DNA of 64,000 nt, from contig NZ_JAMYJR010000030.1 in assembly GCF_024137025.1 (NCBI RefSeq), forward strand, positions 119,012-183,011, read 5' to 3'. Under the pieces are notes generated by a model. It made no database searches and was not told the DNA's origin. It saw only the letters and a program-made list of their open reading frames with translations. Of this stretch, positions 17,051 through 25,739 are shown in pieces. The position numbers and the translations under genes are program-made. Every line of letters starts with the position of its first letter. Position 1 is the stretch's first letter. This DNA comes from Paractinoplanes aksuensis (lineage in GTDB: Bacteria > Actinomycetota > Actinomycetes > Mycobacteriales > Micromonosporaceae).

Positions 17051-18724
17051 TCAGAAGAGGGTCGGGGGCTGCTCCAGGACGTCGGGGGCGCCATCGAGAT
17101 GGCGGGCGAGCCGGGCGCCGAGGTCGGGCCGGCCGTGTGCGGTGGCGTGGGTCGCCATCGCGGCCAGGGCCGGGCGTTCGGTGTCGAGCCAGGTCAGCGC
17201 GGCGGCGGGATCGGTCAGATCGGGCGCGGGGGTGCCGGCCGCAGCGGTCGGGCTGGGTTCACGGGCGTGTCCGGCGGGGAGCGGTTCGTGCGTGGGTGCG
17301 GCTGCGACCGACGCTCGGGGTGGTGGGTGCAGGGTGTTGTGGGCGGCGGCGCTCGCGGTCAGGTAGTAGTCGAGGAGGCGGGTCAGGGCGGCCTGGCGTT
17401 CGGCTGGGGGGTCCTGGTCCTGGGCTCGGGTTGCGGCGTAGGCGCGTACCAGGTCGTGCACTGTGTAGCGGCCGGGGGTGGGCTCGTGGATCAGGTGGTC
17501 GGTGCGCAGGTGGTCCAGCCAGGTGCGGGCGGTGGGGAGGTCGGCCCGGGCCAGGGCGGCCACGGCGTACGCGTCGAAGTCGGGGCCGGGGTGCAGGGCG
17601 GCCAGCCGCAGCGCGCGTTGGCCGGCGGGGGACAGGTGGCGGTAGGAGAGGTCGAGCGCGATCTCTACGTCGGAGTCGAGGCGGCGGTCGCGGTGGCGTT
17701 CGCTGAGGCGGTCGGCGTGGTCGGTCAGGGTCCAGCCGGGGCTGGTGGTGATGTGGCCGGCGACCAGGGTCAGGGCCAGGGGCAGGTGGCCGCACTGCTG
17801 GGCGATCACGGCGACCGCTCGCGGATCGGGGCCGACCGGCACGCCGGGTACCGCACCGGACAGGAAGCTCGCCGCTTCGTCGGCCGTGAACACCTCGACC
17901 GGCACATGGATGACCGAGGGCAGCCCGGTCAGGTGTCGGCGACTGGTGATCAGGGCGACGCAGCCGGGAGCGGTCGGCAGCAGTGGGCGTACCTGGCCGG
18001 AGGTGGCGGCGTTGTCGAGAACGACCAGGGCCCGTACGCCGATGAGCTGCTTTTGATAGGCCGTGGTGAGCGCGTCCAGGCCCTTGGGGATACGGCTGCC
18101 GGGCACCCCGAGCAGCCGCAGGAAGCCGTCGAGCACGGCCGACGGGTCGGCCGGGGGCTGCTCGGCGTCGGGGTGGAAGCCGCGCAGGTCGACGAAGAGC
18201 AGCCGGTCGAACGGCTCGTGCCCGTGCAGCCGGTGGGCGGCGTGGACGGCGAGCCGGGTCTTGCCCACACCGGCCATCCCCTCGAGGGCGACCACCCCTG
18301 CGGCCCGGGCCGCTGACAATCGACCGAGTTCCTGGCGACGGCCGGTGAACCCGGGGAGGTCGGGCGGGAGCTCGCCGTGGACCCGCACCTGGGAGACGGC
18401 CTCGATCTCGCCCGCCACCGCCCGCAGGGCCAGGCGCCACCGTCCCACGTAGGCCTCGTCGGGGTGCAGGGCTCGCGCCACGGCCAGGACGAGCTCGGTG
18501 TTCATCCGCCGCCGACCGGCCTGGAACGCGTGGGCGACGGTGGAGCGCCGGGCCAGGTCGGCCGGCTTGCGTCCGGCCGCGGACCAGGCCGCGTTGACCC
18601 GCTCCTTGATCGTCTCGTAGGACGGGTCGCCCGCCTCGATCTTCAGCAACCGCAGGCGTTCGACCAGCTCGTCGAGGGAACCGGCCCCGGCCGGGTCGGG
18701 CAACGGGGGCGGCGGCATCGCCAA
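17051..18724 (-). CDS. HTH-NB-ARC STAND regulator without TPR tail
   Basis: 557 residues. Residues 15-100 resemble the N-terminal XRE-like helix-turn-helix of actinobacterial STAND proteins (LDELVERLRLLKIEAG, TVAHAFQAGRRRMNTELVL). NB-ARC follows: Walker A GMAGVGKTRLAV near 148, Walker B ALVVLDNA, a sensor region CVALITSRRHL, and GLPxAL-like HLPLALTLVAG; a winged helix carries HDLVRAYAA. Homologues usually continue into TPRs, but this one stops after about 100 Pro/Ala-rich residues. It would switch on ATP/ADP exchange to control transcription or a partner. Convergent context gives no target. Confidence 0.75.
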   Translation of the reverse strand: MAMPPPPLPDPAGAGSLDELVERLRLLKIEAGDPSYETIKERVNAAWSAAGRKPADLARRSTVAHAFQAGRRRMNTELVLAVARALHPDEAYVGRWRLALRAVAGEIEAVSQVRVHGELPPDLPGFTGRRQELGRLSAARAAGVVALEGMAGVGKTRLAVHAAHRLHGHEPFDRLLFVDLRGFHPDAEQPPADPSAVLDGFLRLLGVPGSRIPKGLDALTTAYQKQLIGVRALVVLDNAATSGQVRPLLPTAPGCVALITSRRHLTGLPSVIHVPVEVFTADEAASFLSGAVPGVPVGPDPRAVAVIAQQCGHLPLALTLVAGHITTSPGWTLTDHADRLSERHRDRRLDSDVEIALDLSYRHLSPAGQRALRLAALHPGPDFDAYAVAALARADLPTARTWLDHLRTDHLIHEPTPGRYTVHDLVRAYAATRAQDQDPPAERQAALTRLLDYYLTASAAAHNTLHPPPRASVAAAPTHEPLPAGHAREPSPTAAAGTPAPDLTDPAAALTWLDTERPALAAMATHATAHGRPDLGARLARHLDGAPDVLEQPPTLF

Positions 18725-18795
18725 AGGTTAATGGCCGTCCAAGTTCGTCCGAACTTCGGTCGCGGGATCGTCACCACCATCACACTCGACCGCGG

Positions 18796-18835
18796 CCGGT
18801 CCCGCGCTTCACTCCCCCAGCAAGCGCGGGACCGG
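18796..18835 (-). terminator. Hairpin terminator of the nitrogen-starvation operon
   Basis: A perfect 14-bp stem (CCGGTCCCGCGCTT / AAGCGCGGGACCGG) with a 12-nt loop lies 35 bases beyond the stop of the last operon gene (18870). Confidence 0.7.
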
Positions 18836-18869
18836 TCCCGTGCTCACGCCTGCTGACGGGGGCCGGCCG

Positions 18870-19940
18870 TCAGGCCTCGGTGAGGTGAGGGGACGACAGC
18901 GATTCGTAGAACGCGACATGCCGGCGGGCGGCAGAATCCCAAGTGTGGGCGGCAGCCAGGGCTCGGCCGCCGTCGCGGCGGAGCGGGTCGGGTTCCCCCA
19001 CGGCCTCGAGCAGGGCCGCGGCCAGAGAGGACGGGTTGTGGCCATAGTGCACGGCTGGCCCGAAGACCTCGCGAAGCACCGGCAGGTCGCGGACGACGAC
19101 GGGGACGCCGGCGGCCAAGGCCTCCATGGCGGCCAGGCCGAAGCCCTCCTTGGTGGACGGGAACGCGAAGGCGGCTGCGCCGGCGACCAGCGAAGGCAGG
19201 CTGTCGTGGTCGACCGGGCCGAGCACCGTGGGCGCGATGTCGAGGGCGGCCGCCTGTCGGTCCCATGCGGCGCGATAGTCGCGGTAGTCGAACAGGGTTT
19301 CGCCGCCGGCTATGACCAGGCGCAGGTCGGGGCGGGACGTGCGCAGTTCCGCGTAGGCGGCGAGCAGGTCGAGCGAACCCTTGCGCGGCTCGATGCCACC
19401 CACCGACAACACGTACGGATGCTCGCCGCGCTGTGGGACGGCCGAGGCGAAACGCTCGTAGTCGACGCCGTTGGGGATGACCATGGGGGACAAGCCCCAA
19501 CCGGCCGACAGTTCGGTGGCGACCGCCGACGACACGCAGATATGGGCGTACGGGCGGATGATTGCTCGTTCGTGACAGGCGATCAGTTCCGGGGTCGTGA
19601 ACTGATCGAGGTGGTGCACGGTGCGCACACAACGGTCCACGGCGTTGGCACTGATGCAGTCTTGCGCGTGCACGATGTCGTACGCGGAAGGGGTGAAAGC
19701 CTCTCGCAGCAGCGCGATCGAGCGGACGATGCGCGCGCCCACGCTCTCGCCGGCGCGATCGGGGAACGGCACGACGGCCAGGCGCACCCGCGGGTCGACC
19801 GCACGGAAGAAGCCGCCGCCGCGGCCGAGGGTCCACACGGTCACCTCGTGATCGAGCGCGGCGAGCGCCTCGGCCAGCGCGAGCGTGTGCACGACGCCGC
19901 CGCGCGGGCGGGTCGAATAGGTCAGCAGCGCTATTTTCAC
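18870..19940 (-). CDS. MSMEG_0565-family glycosyltransferase
   Basis: 356 residues, GT4/GT-B fold. GTG start at 19940 with GGAGG seven bases upstream; it overlaps the previous stop by 4 bp. The N-terminus KIALLTYSTRPRGGVVHTL is the acceptor-binding loop, VIPNGVDYERF marks the domain link, YVLSVGGIEPRKGSLDLL and AFAFPSTKEGFGLAAMEALA contain the nucleotide-sugar EX7E motif. It is the last gene of a Nit1C-type operon, in which an MSMEG_0565-type transferase is a recurrent member in actinobacteria. The acceptor is unknown. Confidence 0.8.
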   Translation of the reverse strand: MKIALLTYSTRPRGGVVHTLALAEALAALDHEVTVWTLGRGGGFFRAVDPRVRLAVVPFPDRAGESVGARIVRSIALLREAFTPSAYDIVHAQDCISANAVDRCVRTVHHLDQFTTPELIACHERAIIRPYAHICVSSAVATELSAGWGLSPMVIPNGVDYERFASAVPQRGEHPYVLSVGGIEPRKGSLDLLAAYAELRTSRPDLRLVIAGGETLFDYRDYRAAWDRQAAALDIAPTVLGPVDHDSLPSLVAGAAAFAFPSTKEGFGLAAMEALAAGVPVVVRDLPVLREVFGPAVHYGHNPSSLAAALLEAVGEPDPLRRDGGRALAAAHTWDSAARRHVAFYESLSSPHLTEA

Positions 19941-20761
19941 CGGTAGGCCTCCGGGCGCAGTTCGCCCAGGTGGCTGAGCACGCGGCGGGCGCCGGCGATC
20001 TCCGCCTCGACGTCGAGCTCGGCCACCGCCAGACCGGCCTTGGCCCACGTACGGGCCAGGACGTTCCCGGCCGGGCCGACCACCTTGGCCTGGCCGAGGA
20101 AGCGCATGCCGCCGGCCGCGCCGGTCTGGTTGGACGACACCACGACGATCTGGTTCTCGGCCGCTCGGGCGCAGTCGTACAGGTCGAACAGGCGGGACTG
20201 CCTGTCCTGCGACATCTTGGGCGCGGCGTTGGTGAGGCTGGCCGGCCACGCGGACAGGCAGGCCACGATCTGGGCGCCGTCGACGGCGAGCGTGCGGGCC
20301 GACTCGGGGAACGTCTTGTCGTAGTCGATCAGCATGCCGATCCGGCCCATCGGGGTGTCGAACGAGGCGAAGCTGTTGCCGGCGCGATAGATGACGCCCT
20401 CGGCCGCGGGCAGGTGCACCTTGCGATGGCGGCCGAGCACGCCGTCGCCGGTCAGGCAGACCGCGGCGTTGTAGCGGTCGTCGCCGTCGGCCTCGCAGAA
20501 ACCGACGCAGACGACCATGTCGCGGGCCGCCGCTGCGATCTGGTCGAACAGCGGGTCGTCGGGTTTGAGCGCGGGCGGGAACGCGGACGGGTCGGGGTGC
20601 CGCAGGTCGGCCAGGTAGCCGCCGAGGGCGGCGTCGGGCAGCACGAGCAGGCCGACGCCGGCCGCGCGGGCGTCGCCGATCAGCTTGCCGATCCGGCCGA
20701 GGTCGTGGTCGAGGTCGCGGCCGAAGTGGGCGGCGACGGCGGCGACCCGGATGGCCGGCAT
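19937..20761 (-). CDS. Nitrilase-superfamily protein with catalytic Glu and Cys replaced
   Basis: 274 residues, clearly a paralogue of the next gene upstream (carbon-nitrogen hydrolase fold throughout). The nitrilase triad is Glu-Lys-Cys. Here the Glu position reads LVLPDAALGGY (Asp43), the Lys is kept (HRKVHLP, Lys114), and the nucleophile position reads GMLIDYDKTFPE (Asp146) where the paralogue has GLMICYDKAFPE. I checked both codons on the DNA (gac in each case). It is therefore unlikely to be a nitrilase or amidase; it may be a regulatory partner of the active paralogue or have a new chemistry. The frame is intact and coupled on both sides (TGATG and GTGA), so it is maintained. Confidence 0.85.
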   Translation of the reverse strand: MPAIRVAAVAAHFGRDLDHDLGRIGKLIGDARAAGVGLLVLPDAALGGYLADLRHPDPSAFPPALKPDDPLFDQIAAAARDMVVCVGFCEADGDDRYNAAVCLTGDGVLGRHRKVHLPAAEGVIYRAGNSFASFDTPMGRIGMLIDYDKTFPESARTLAVDGAQIVACLSAWPASLTNAAPKMSQDRQSRLFDLYDCARAAENQIVVVSSNQTGAAGGMRFLGQAKVVGPAGNVLARTWAKAGLAVAELDVEAEIAGARRVLSHLGELRPEAYR

Positions 20762-21582
20762 CAGGCGGTGGCGTACGCGGCCGGCCGGCGGTCGCGCAGG
20801 TGGCCCATGTAGCGGCGGGCGTCGGTCAGCGCGCCGGCCACGTCCACGGTGGCCACCGCCATTCCGGGAGCACAGCCGGTAGTGGCCAGGACGTCACCGC
20901 CGGGGTCGACAATCTTGGCGCTGCACACGAACCGTAGCGAGCCGAAATGACCGGCCTGATTGGCCGAGATCCACACGACCTGGTTCTCGAGGGCGCGGGC
21001 CCGGTCGAACAGATCGAACCGCCGCGTCCACCGGTCGTCGGCCAGGTCGTCGGGGGCGTTCGTACGGCTGCCCGGCCAGGCCGAGACGCACACGATGATC
21101 TCGGCGCCGTCCAGGGCCAGCGAGCGGGCCGACTCCGGAAAGGCCTTGTCGTAACAGATCATCAGCCCGAGCCGGCCGACCGGCGTGTCGAACGCGGCGA
21201 ACGAGTCGCCCGACGAGTAGCTGGCGTCCTCGCGCAAGGGCTGGTGCACCTTGCGGTGGTTGCCGAGCACGCGGCCCTCGCCGACACAGACCACGCTGTT
21301 GTACCGGGTTCCGTCGCCCGCGTCCTCGCAGTAGCCCGCGCAGACGACCATCTCGCCAGCGATGTCGGTGAGCCGCGCGATCTCGGGGCCGTCCAGCCGC
21401 AGGGCCGGGGGCAGTTCGGCCTGGCCGTTCAGGTCGGCCAGATAACCGCCGAGGCAGGCTTCGGGCAGGGCCAGCAGCCGCACGCCGTCGGCCCGGGCCG
21501 CCTCGACCAGCTTCTCGACCCGGATGAAGTCATCCTCGAGATCACGGTCGAACGCCTCCGCGACCGTCGCCACCTTGATCAT
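20761..21582 (-). CDS. Carbon-nitrogen hydrolase (Nit1C cluster nitrilase/amidase)
   Basis: 273 residues with the complete nitrilase-superfamily triad: Glu41 (LALPEACLGGY), Lys111 (HRKVHQP) and Cys143 (GLMICYDKAFPE). AGGAGG six bases before the ATG fixes the start. It hydrolyses a nitrile or amide to acid and ammonia; the Nit1C cluster nitrilase has been linked to cyanide and nitrile nitrogen use in Pseudomonas. The stop overlaps the inactive paralogue's start by one base. It follows a 190-bp gap holding an 83-bp tandem repeat. Confidence 0.85.
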   Translation of the reverse strand: MIKVATVAEAFDRDLEDDFIRVEKLVEAARADGVRLLALPEACLGGYLADLNGQAELPPALRLDGPEIARLTDIAGEMVVCAGYCEDAGDGTRYNSVVCVGEGRVLGNHRKVHQPLREDASYSSGDSFAAFDTPVGRLGLMICYDKAFPESARSLALDGAEIIVCVSAWPGSRTNAPDDLADDRWTRRFDLFDRARALENQVVWISANQAGHFGSLRFVCSAKIVDPGGDVLATTGCAPGMAVATVDVAGALTDARRYMGHLRDRRPAAYATA

Positions 21583-21627
21583 GCTGTACCTCCTGCGATG
21601 TCCGTTACCGTCGCGCTGTCCGTTCCT

Positions 21628-21794
21628 GTGACGTCGCGCGCCTCCGCCTGCGTGCAGTGGCTTGCGCCGCAGCTCCAGGGGGCGCTGTTCACGCTGCGGT
21701 TCCCATGCCCGTGGCGCCGCGCGCCTTCGCCTGCGTGCAACAGCTTGCGCCGCAGCTCCACGGTGGCGCTGTTCACGCCGCGGTCCCCATGCCG
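21628..21794. repeat. Imperfect 83/84-bp tandem duplication
   Basis: Unit A (21628-21710) and unit B (21711-21794) match at about 85% of positions, both starting GTGRCGYCGCGCGCC and sharing CTTGCGCCGCAGCTCCA and GCGCTGTTCACGC. Unit B carries the stop codon and last codons of the GNAT/AIR gene on the minus strand, so the duplication copied that gene's 3' end into the intergenic gap. Confidence 0.75.
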
Positions 21795-23209
21795 GTGACG
21801 CCGCTGGTCAAGGCGATGGTGAGTTCGCCGTCGGGCCAGCGCAGGCGTACGCCCGCACCTGCCACCAACTCGCCGCAGTTCGCCCCGACCGCCGGGCCTG
21901 AGGACGCCGCCCCCGGCGACGTGGATGCGGCGGAATCGGCGGCCGCCGTCGCAGGTCCGGATGACGCGCGCGCGTTCGCCGCCGCCCCGGGCGCATCCGT
22001 GGTGAGCATGGCGAAGCCCGGGAAGCAGGTCAGCCAGTCGCCCACCGTCGCGGCGGCCGGACGCGGCACCGCGGCCACGTCCAGGACGGCGCCGCAGCCG
22101 CTGGCCTCGGTGAGCATGCCGAGCGTCCCCACGATCCCGGCCATCGACACGTCCTTGGCCGCCGCGGGTCGGGTGGCCGCCACGTACCCCTGCATCTGCC
22201 GCAGCTCGGCACCGGTCCGCCGACTGGTCGAATCCCACTGCCGCCCCTGATAGCCGGGTCGCCAGCCCCCACCGAGATCAGCCGTCAGCCGTACGCGATG
22301 ACCGGGCCGCCCGCCCCCGCCGGGCACCGGGTTCGCCGCCCGCCCGAGCGCCGTCGCCGAGAGTGCGGCCGGCACCCCGAGCTGTGTGTGACCGCCCAGG
22401 ACCGGAATACCGTACGCATCCGCCGCCCGCTTGAGCCCGCCGAGGATCCGGGCCGCGTGGCCGGCGTCGCGCGCACCGACCGAGTTGAGCAGCCCGACCG
22501 GCGTCGCGCCCATGGCCGCCAGGTCGTTCACATTGACCAGAACCGCGCACCACCCGGCCCAGTCCGGGTCGCGTTCGACCATCGACGGCAGGATCGCGTC
22601 GCACGCGGCGATCAGATCCGTTCCCGGTACGGGGGCTCCGTCGTCCCCGACGAACCCGGCGCCGCCCGGAGCGAGCCCGTCGAGCAGCCCGCCCAGCGGG
22701 TGCTTGGTCGCCGCGGCCAGGGCGGCGATCCGCCCGATCGGCCACCGCATCAGGTGGTGCGGCCGTCCGGCCACGGTGACCGCGCGCACCGCCTCCCACC
22801 CGAGCCGCTCGAACATGCGACGGAACCGAAGCTGAACGGTGGCGTCGAACCGCAACGCCCCCGCCTGCTCGGCCGCCGCACACGCGGCGTGGATGAGCGC
22901 GGGCCCGATCCGCTGCGCGCCGCGCACCGCGGGATCGACCACCAGCCGGCCGCCCTGCCACCACCCGATGTCCGGCCCGTCCGTGGCCGGCCCCAGCCGC
23001 ACGCCCCCGAGCAGTTTGCCGTCCGGACTGCGCGCCTCGAGCACTATCGTGCGCGAATCGTCATCCCGATCGTCCAGATCGCTCGTCGCGAACAGTTTCT
23101 GCTCGTCCACGAACACTTTCCGGCGCAGTCGGTAGTAGTCGGTGCGCGTTCGCGCAGGCTCGATCAGAAACCGCGGCGACCCGAGCAACGCCGGAACAAG
23201 CTCAGTCAC
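21773..23209 (-). CDS. GNAT acetyltransferase-AIR synthase-like fusion (MSMEG_0567/Sll0786-0787 type)
   Basis: 478 residues, GTG start with GGAGG six bases upstream. Residues about 10-160 are a GNAT domain (RLVVDPAVRGAQRIGPALIH is the acetyl-CoA loop). Residues about 165-478 resemble AIR synthase/PurM-like ATP-binding proteins: FVGDDGAPVPGTDLIAACDA, NVNDLAAMGATPVGLLNS, GHTQLGVPAALSATALGR. In cyanobacterial Nit1C clusters these are two genes (sll0786 and sll0787); here they are fused. An Ala/Ser/Pro-rich insert sits at about 410-450. The acetyl acceptor and purine-like substrate are unknown. Confidence 0.85.
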   Translation of the reverse strand: MTELVPALLGSPRFLIEPARTRTDYYRLRRKVFVDEQKLFATSDLDDRDDDSRTIVLEARSPDGKLLGGVRLGPATDGPDIGWWQGGRLVVDPAVRGAQRIGPALIHAACAAAEQAGALRFDATVQLRFRRMFERLGWEAVRAVTVAGRPHHLMRWPIGRIAALAAATKHPLGGLLDGLAPGGAGFVGDDGAPVPGTDLIAACDAILPSMVERDPDWAGWCAVLVNVNDLAAMGATPVGLLNSVGARDAGHAARILGGLKRAADAYGIPVLGGHTQLGVPAALSATALGRAANPVPGGGGRPGHRVRLTADLGGGWRPGYQGRQWDSTSRRTGAELRQMQGYVAATRPAAAKDVSMAGIVGTLGMLTEASGCGAVLDVAAVPRPAAATVGDWLTCFPGFAMLTTDAPGAAANARASSGPATAAADSAASTSPGAASSGPAVGANCGELVAGAGVRLRWPDGELTIALTSGVTGMGTAA

Positions 23210-23288
23210 GCCGCACCTCCGGCAAAGTCACGCGAGCGACCCGCACGCTCGCCCATCCGCGCGTCGCTGCTCGTCGGCGAGTGGCGGG

Positions 23289-24341
23289 TCATCCGCCGGC
23301 CGCCTGGAGGACGCCGCAGGCTCCGCATGCGGCGCAGCCGGCGGACTGGTCGGCGCCGAGCATCCCGGCCGCCTGCAGCAGCGCCGCCACGCGGGACGAG
23401 ACGTCTCGTACCAGCGACGGCGCCGGGCCGGCGATCCCGTCGCGCCGGGCCAGCGTGCCCGCCATCGGGCGGAAAGGGACGACGAACGGATAGACGCCGC
23501 GGGCGATCAGCTTGCGACAACCCTCGACCAGCTCGTCCGGGTCCTCACCCAGGCCGATCAGCAGATACGTCGAGACCTGATTGCGGCCGAACACTTCGAC
23601 CGCGTAGTCCCAGGCCGCCTCGTACTCGGCCATCGGCACCGAACCCTTGCCGGGCATCCACTTCCGGCGGATCTCGTCGTCCAGGGCCTCGGCGTGGATG
23701 CCGATCGACACCGCGCCCGCCTCCCGCAGCTCGCGGAGGACGGCCAGGTCGCCCGGCGGCTCGATCTGCACCTGGATCGGCAGGCCGGGCACGGCTTCCA
23801 GCACGGCGCGTACCGAGCGCACGAGGTTGCGCGCGCCACGGTCGGGGCCGGTGGTGGTGCCGGTGGTCATCACCATCTGGGTCACGCCGTCGAGGCGTAC
23901 GGCCGCTTCGGCCACCTCGGCCAGTTGCGCCGGTGTCTTGGCGGCGACGGTCGCCCCGGCCCGCAGCGACTCCTCGATAGTGCAGAACCGGCAGCGCTGC
24001 TCCTCGGCGTACCGGATGCAGGTTTGCACGACTGTCGTCGCGAGCACGTTCTTGCCGTGCAAACGCGCAATTTTCTCGTACGGAATGCCGTCGGATGTGG
24101 TGAGGTCGTAGAACTGCGGGCGGTGCACGACCGACAGGGACAACCCCGTGTCGGACTCGCCCAGCCAGAGCTTGTTGTCGCGTACCTCGTACGGGCTGTG
24201 GGGGTTGATCGGAAGGGCGGCATTGCCCCCGTCGATCACGAGGTGGCCGTCGTCGCTGGGGCCGGCCCCCGCCGGGCGGCGCACGGGTGTGGGCACCCGC
24301 ACGCCGCGGACGGCGAGGTCGGCTCGTACGTCGATAGACAC
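23289..24341 (-). CDS. MSMEG_0568-family radical SAM protein
   Basis: 350 residues from GTG 24341, five bases after the previous stop. The cluster-binding segment is TCIRYAEEQRCRFCTIEES: Cys108, Cys117 and Cys120, so the spacing is Cx8Cx2C instead of the usual Cx3Cx2C. The (beta/alpha) barrel follows (MVMTTGTTTGPDRGARNLV, IQVQIEPPGD). The C-terminus has GCAACGACG, an extra Cys cluster that could bind a second iron-sulphur centre. It is a core Nit1C component (NitD/Sll0785-like). The reaction is unknown. Confidence 0.85.
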   Translation of the reverse strand: MSIDVRADLAVRGVRVPTPVRRPAGAGPSDDGHLVIDGGNAALPINPHSPYEVRDNKLWLGESDTGLSLSVVHRPQFYDLTTSDGIPYEKIARLHGKNVLATTVVQTCIRYAEEQRCRFCTIEESLRAGATVAAKTPAQLAEVAEAAVRLDGVTQMVMTTGTTTGPDRGARNLVRSVRAVLEAVPGLPIQVQIEPPGDLAVLRELREAGAVSIGIHAEALDDEIRRKWMPGKGSVPMAEYEAAWDYAVEVFGRNQVSTYLLIGLGEDPDELVEGCRKLIARGVYPFVVPFRPMAGTLARRDGIAGPAPSLVRDVSSRVAALLQAAGMLGADQSAGCAACGACGVLQAAGG

Positions 24342-24346
24342 GAGGA

Positions 24347-24859
24347 TCAGAGCTGGTAGGTGGAGTTGATGATCGCGCCCTTGCGGGCGTAGTGGATCAG
24401 CGCGTCCTGCACGTCGAGCGGGTGCGTCGGGATGACGCCCTCGATCAGGTCCTCCTCGCGGGCGCCGTGCAGCGACAGCCCGAACCGGCAGCAGTAGACC
24501 TTGCCGCCCTCGGCCATGAACGTCTTGAGCGAGTTGTTGATGTTGTGCTCGCCCGGGAACGCGCTGGTGCCGGTGGTCGGGAAGCCGCGGGTGGCCAGGC
24601 AGTTGAGCGAGCCCGGCCCGTAGAAGTAGATGGCCGCCTCGAAGCCCTTGCGCAGAGCGCGGGTGGCCTGCAGCACGGCGACGAAGCTGACCGACGACTC
24701 GTGCGCGATGCCGTGCACGAGCGTGAAGTAGCTCTGCCCCTCCTCGGCCTTGTAGTCGGGGAAGACCTTGGTGCCGCCGTAGATGCTGGAACCCTCGGCC
24801 AGCGCCGGGTGGGGGATCTCGTTGAGGCTCTTCTGCTCGAGGTCGGTGAGGTCGGTCAT
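24347..24859 (-). CDS. MSMEG_0572/Sll0783-family nitrogen-starvation protein
   Basis: 170 residues, AAGGAG before the ATG. Sequence blocks GSSIYGGTKVFPDYKAEEGQ, FEAAIYFYGPGSLNCLATRG and KVYCCRFGLSLHGA identify the Sll0783-type family, a DsrE-like small fold with conserved Cys pair. In Synechocystis, sll0783 is induced by nitrogen starvation and affects PHB accumulation. It is the marker gene of the Nit1C cluster; its biochemical role is not established. Confidence 0.85.
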   Translation of the reverse strand: MTDLTDLEQKSLNEIPHPALAEGSSIYGGTKVFPDYKAEEGQSYFTLVHGIAHESSVSFVAVLQATRALRKGFEAAIYFYGPGSLNCLATRGFPTTGTSAFPGEHNINNSLKTFMAEGGKVYCCRFGLSLHGAREEDLIEGVIPTHPLDVQDALIHYARKGAIINSTYQL

Positions 24860-24871
24860 GGTGTTCTCCTT

Positions 24872-25675
24872 CTAGGCGTACAGCTGGTTGAAGTTGGTCT
24901 TGAATACGGCGTCGCTGAGCTCGCGCCCGGCCGCCGCGGCCTGGAGGCGGGCCAGTTCGCCCGCGTGGTCGCCCCACGGTTCGTCGCTCGCGAACAGCAC
25001 CCGGTCGGCGCCGAGCCCGCGATGGTCGATCTCTTGCGCGAGCCAGCGCGGGGCGAACCCGATGGCCCACGACAGGTCGGTGTAGACCTGTTTGCCGGCG
25101 GCGATCCAGTCGAAGAAGCGGCCGCCGATCAGCTTGATGTGACCGCTCATCCCGCCGCCGAAGTGGACCAGGTGGATCTTCACGTCGTCGCCGTGGCGGT
25201 CGACCAGTTGCCCGACCTTGTCGATGTCGGACGCGGCGCCGGGCGAGGTGTGCACATGGACGACCAGGTCGTGCTCGCGGGCGGCGGCGAAGATCGGCTC
25301 GAGCCCGGGGTCGTCGATGCTCCCGCCCAGCAAGAAGCTGATCTTGAGCGCTTTTACGCCCGGCTCGCCGGCGAGTTTCAGGGCCTTCGTCGTACGGGCG
25401 TGATCGTCGGCCTTCGCGCTGACCCACAGCCCGCACCGGATCCGGTCGTCCCGCGCCGCCGCCTCGACCACCAGGTCGTTGAAGCCGAACGCGACGTCGG
25501 GATCGGGCACGCCGTAATTGGGCAGGATCAGCGCGCGCTCGGTCTTCTCCCGGTCCAGGTCCCGGATGAGCTCGTCGATGGTGGCGCGAGCGGTCACGTC
25601 CGGACTCACCGGCGGCCCGCCGTAGAACGGAAAGGCCGGCAGTACGCCGAGATGGCGATGGGCGTCGTTGGTCAT
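24872..25675 (-). CDS. Amidohydrolase-2 family TIM-barrel hydrolase
   Basis: 267 residues. Metal/active-site-like elements of the amidohydrolase_2 family: HRHLGVLPAFPFYGGP near the N-terminus (HxH-like), ALKISFLLGG, VVHVHTSPGAASD (HVH), HLVHFGGGMSGH, and RVLFASDEPWGD containing the conserved Asp near the C-terminus. It sits inside the Nit1C-type operon 12 bases before the Sll0783-like gene, so it probably hydrolyses an intermediate of the same pathway. Confidence 0.8.
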   Translation of the reverse strand: MTNDAHRHLGVLPAFPFYGGPPVSPDVTARATIDELIRDLDREKTERALILPNYGVPDPDVAFGFNDLVVEAAARDDRIRCGLWVSAKADDHARTTKALKLAGEPGVKALKISFLLGGSIDDPGLEPIFAAAREHDLVVHVHTSPGAASDIDKVGQLVDRHGDDVKIHLVHFGGGMSGHIKLIGGRFFDWIAAGKQVYTDLSWAIGFAPRWLAQEIDHRGLGADRVLFASDEPWGDHAGELARLQAAAAGRELSDAVFKTNFNQLYA

Positions 25676-25739
25676 GCTGTGCCTCCTGGGGCATGCCCTC
25701 CTGGCCCTACGACCGCTTCGCTCACTCCGGTGCAGTCGG

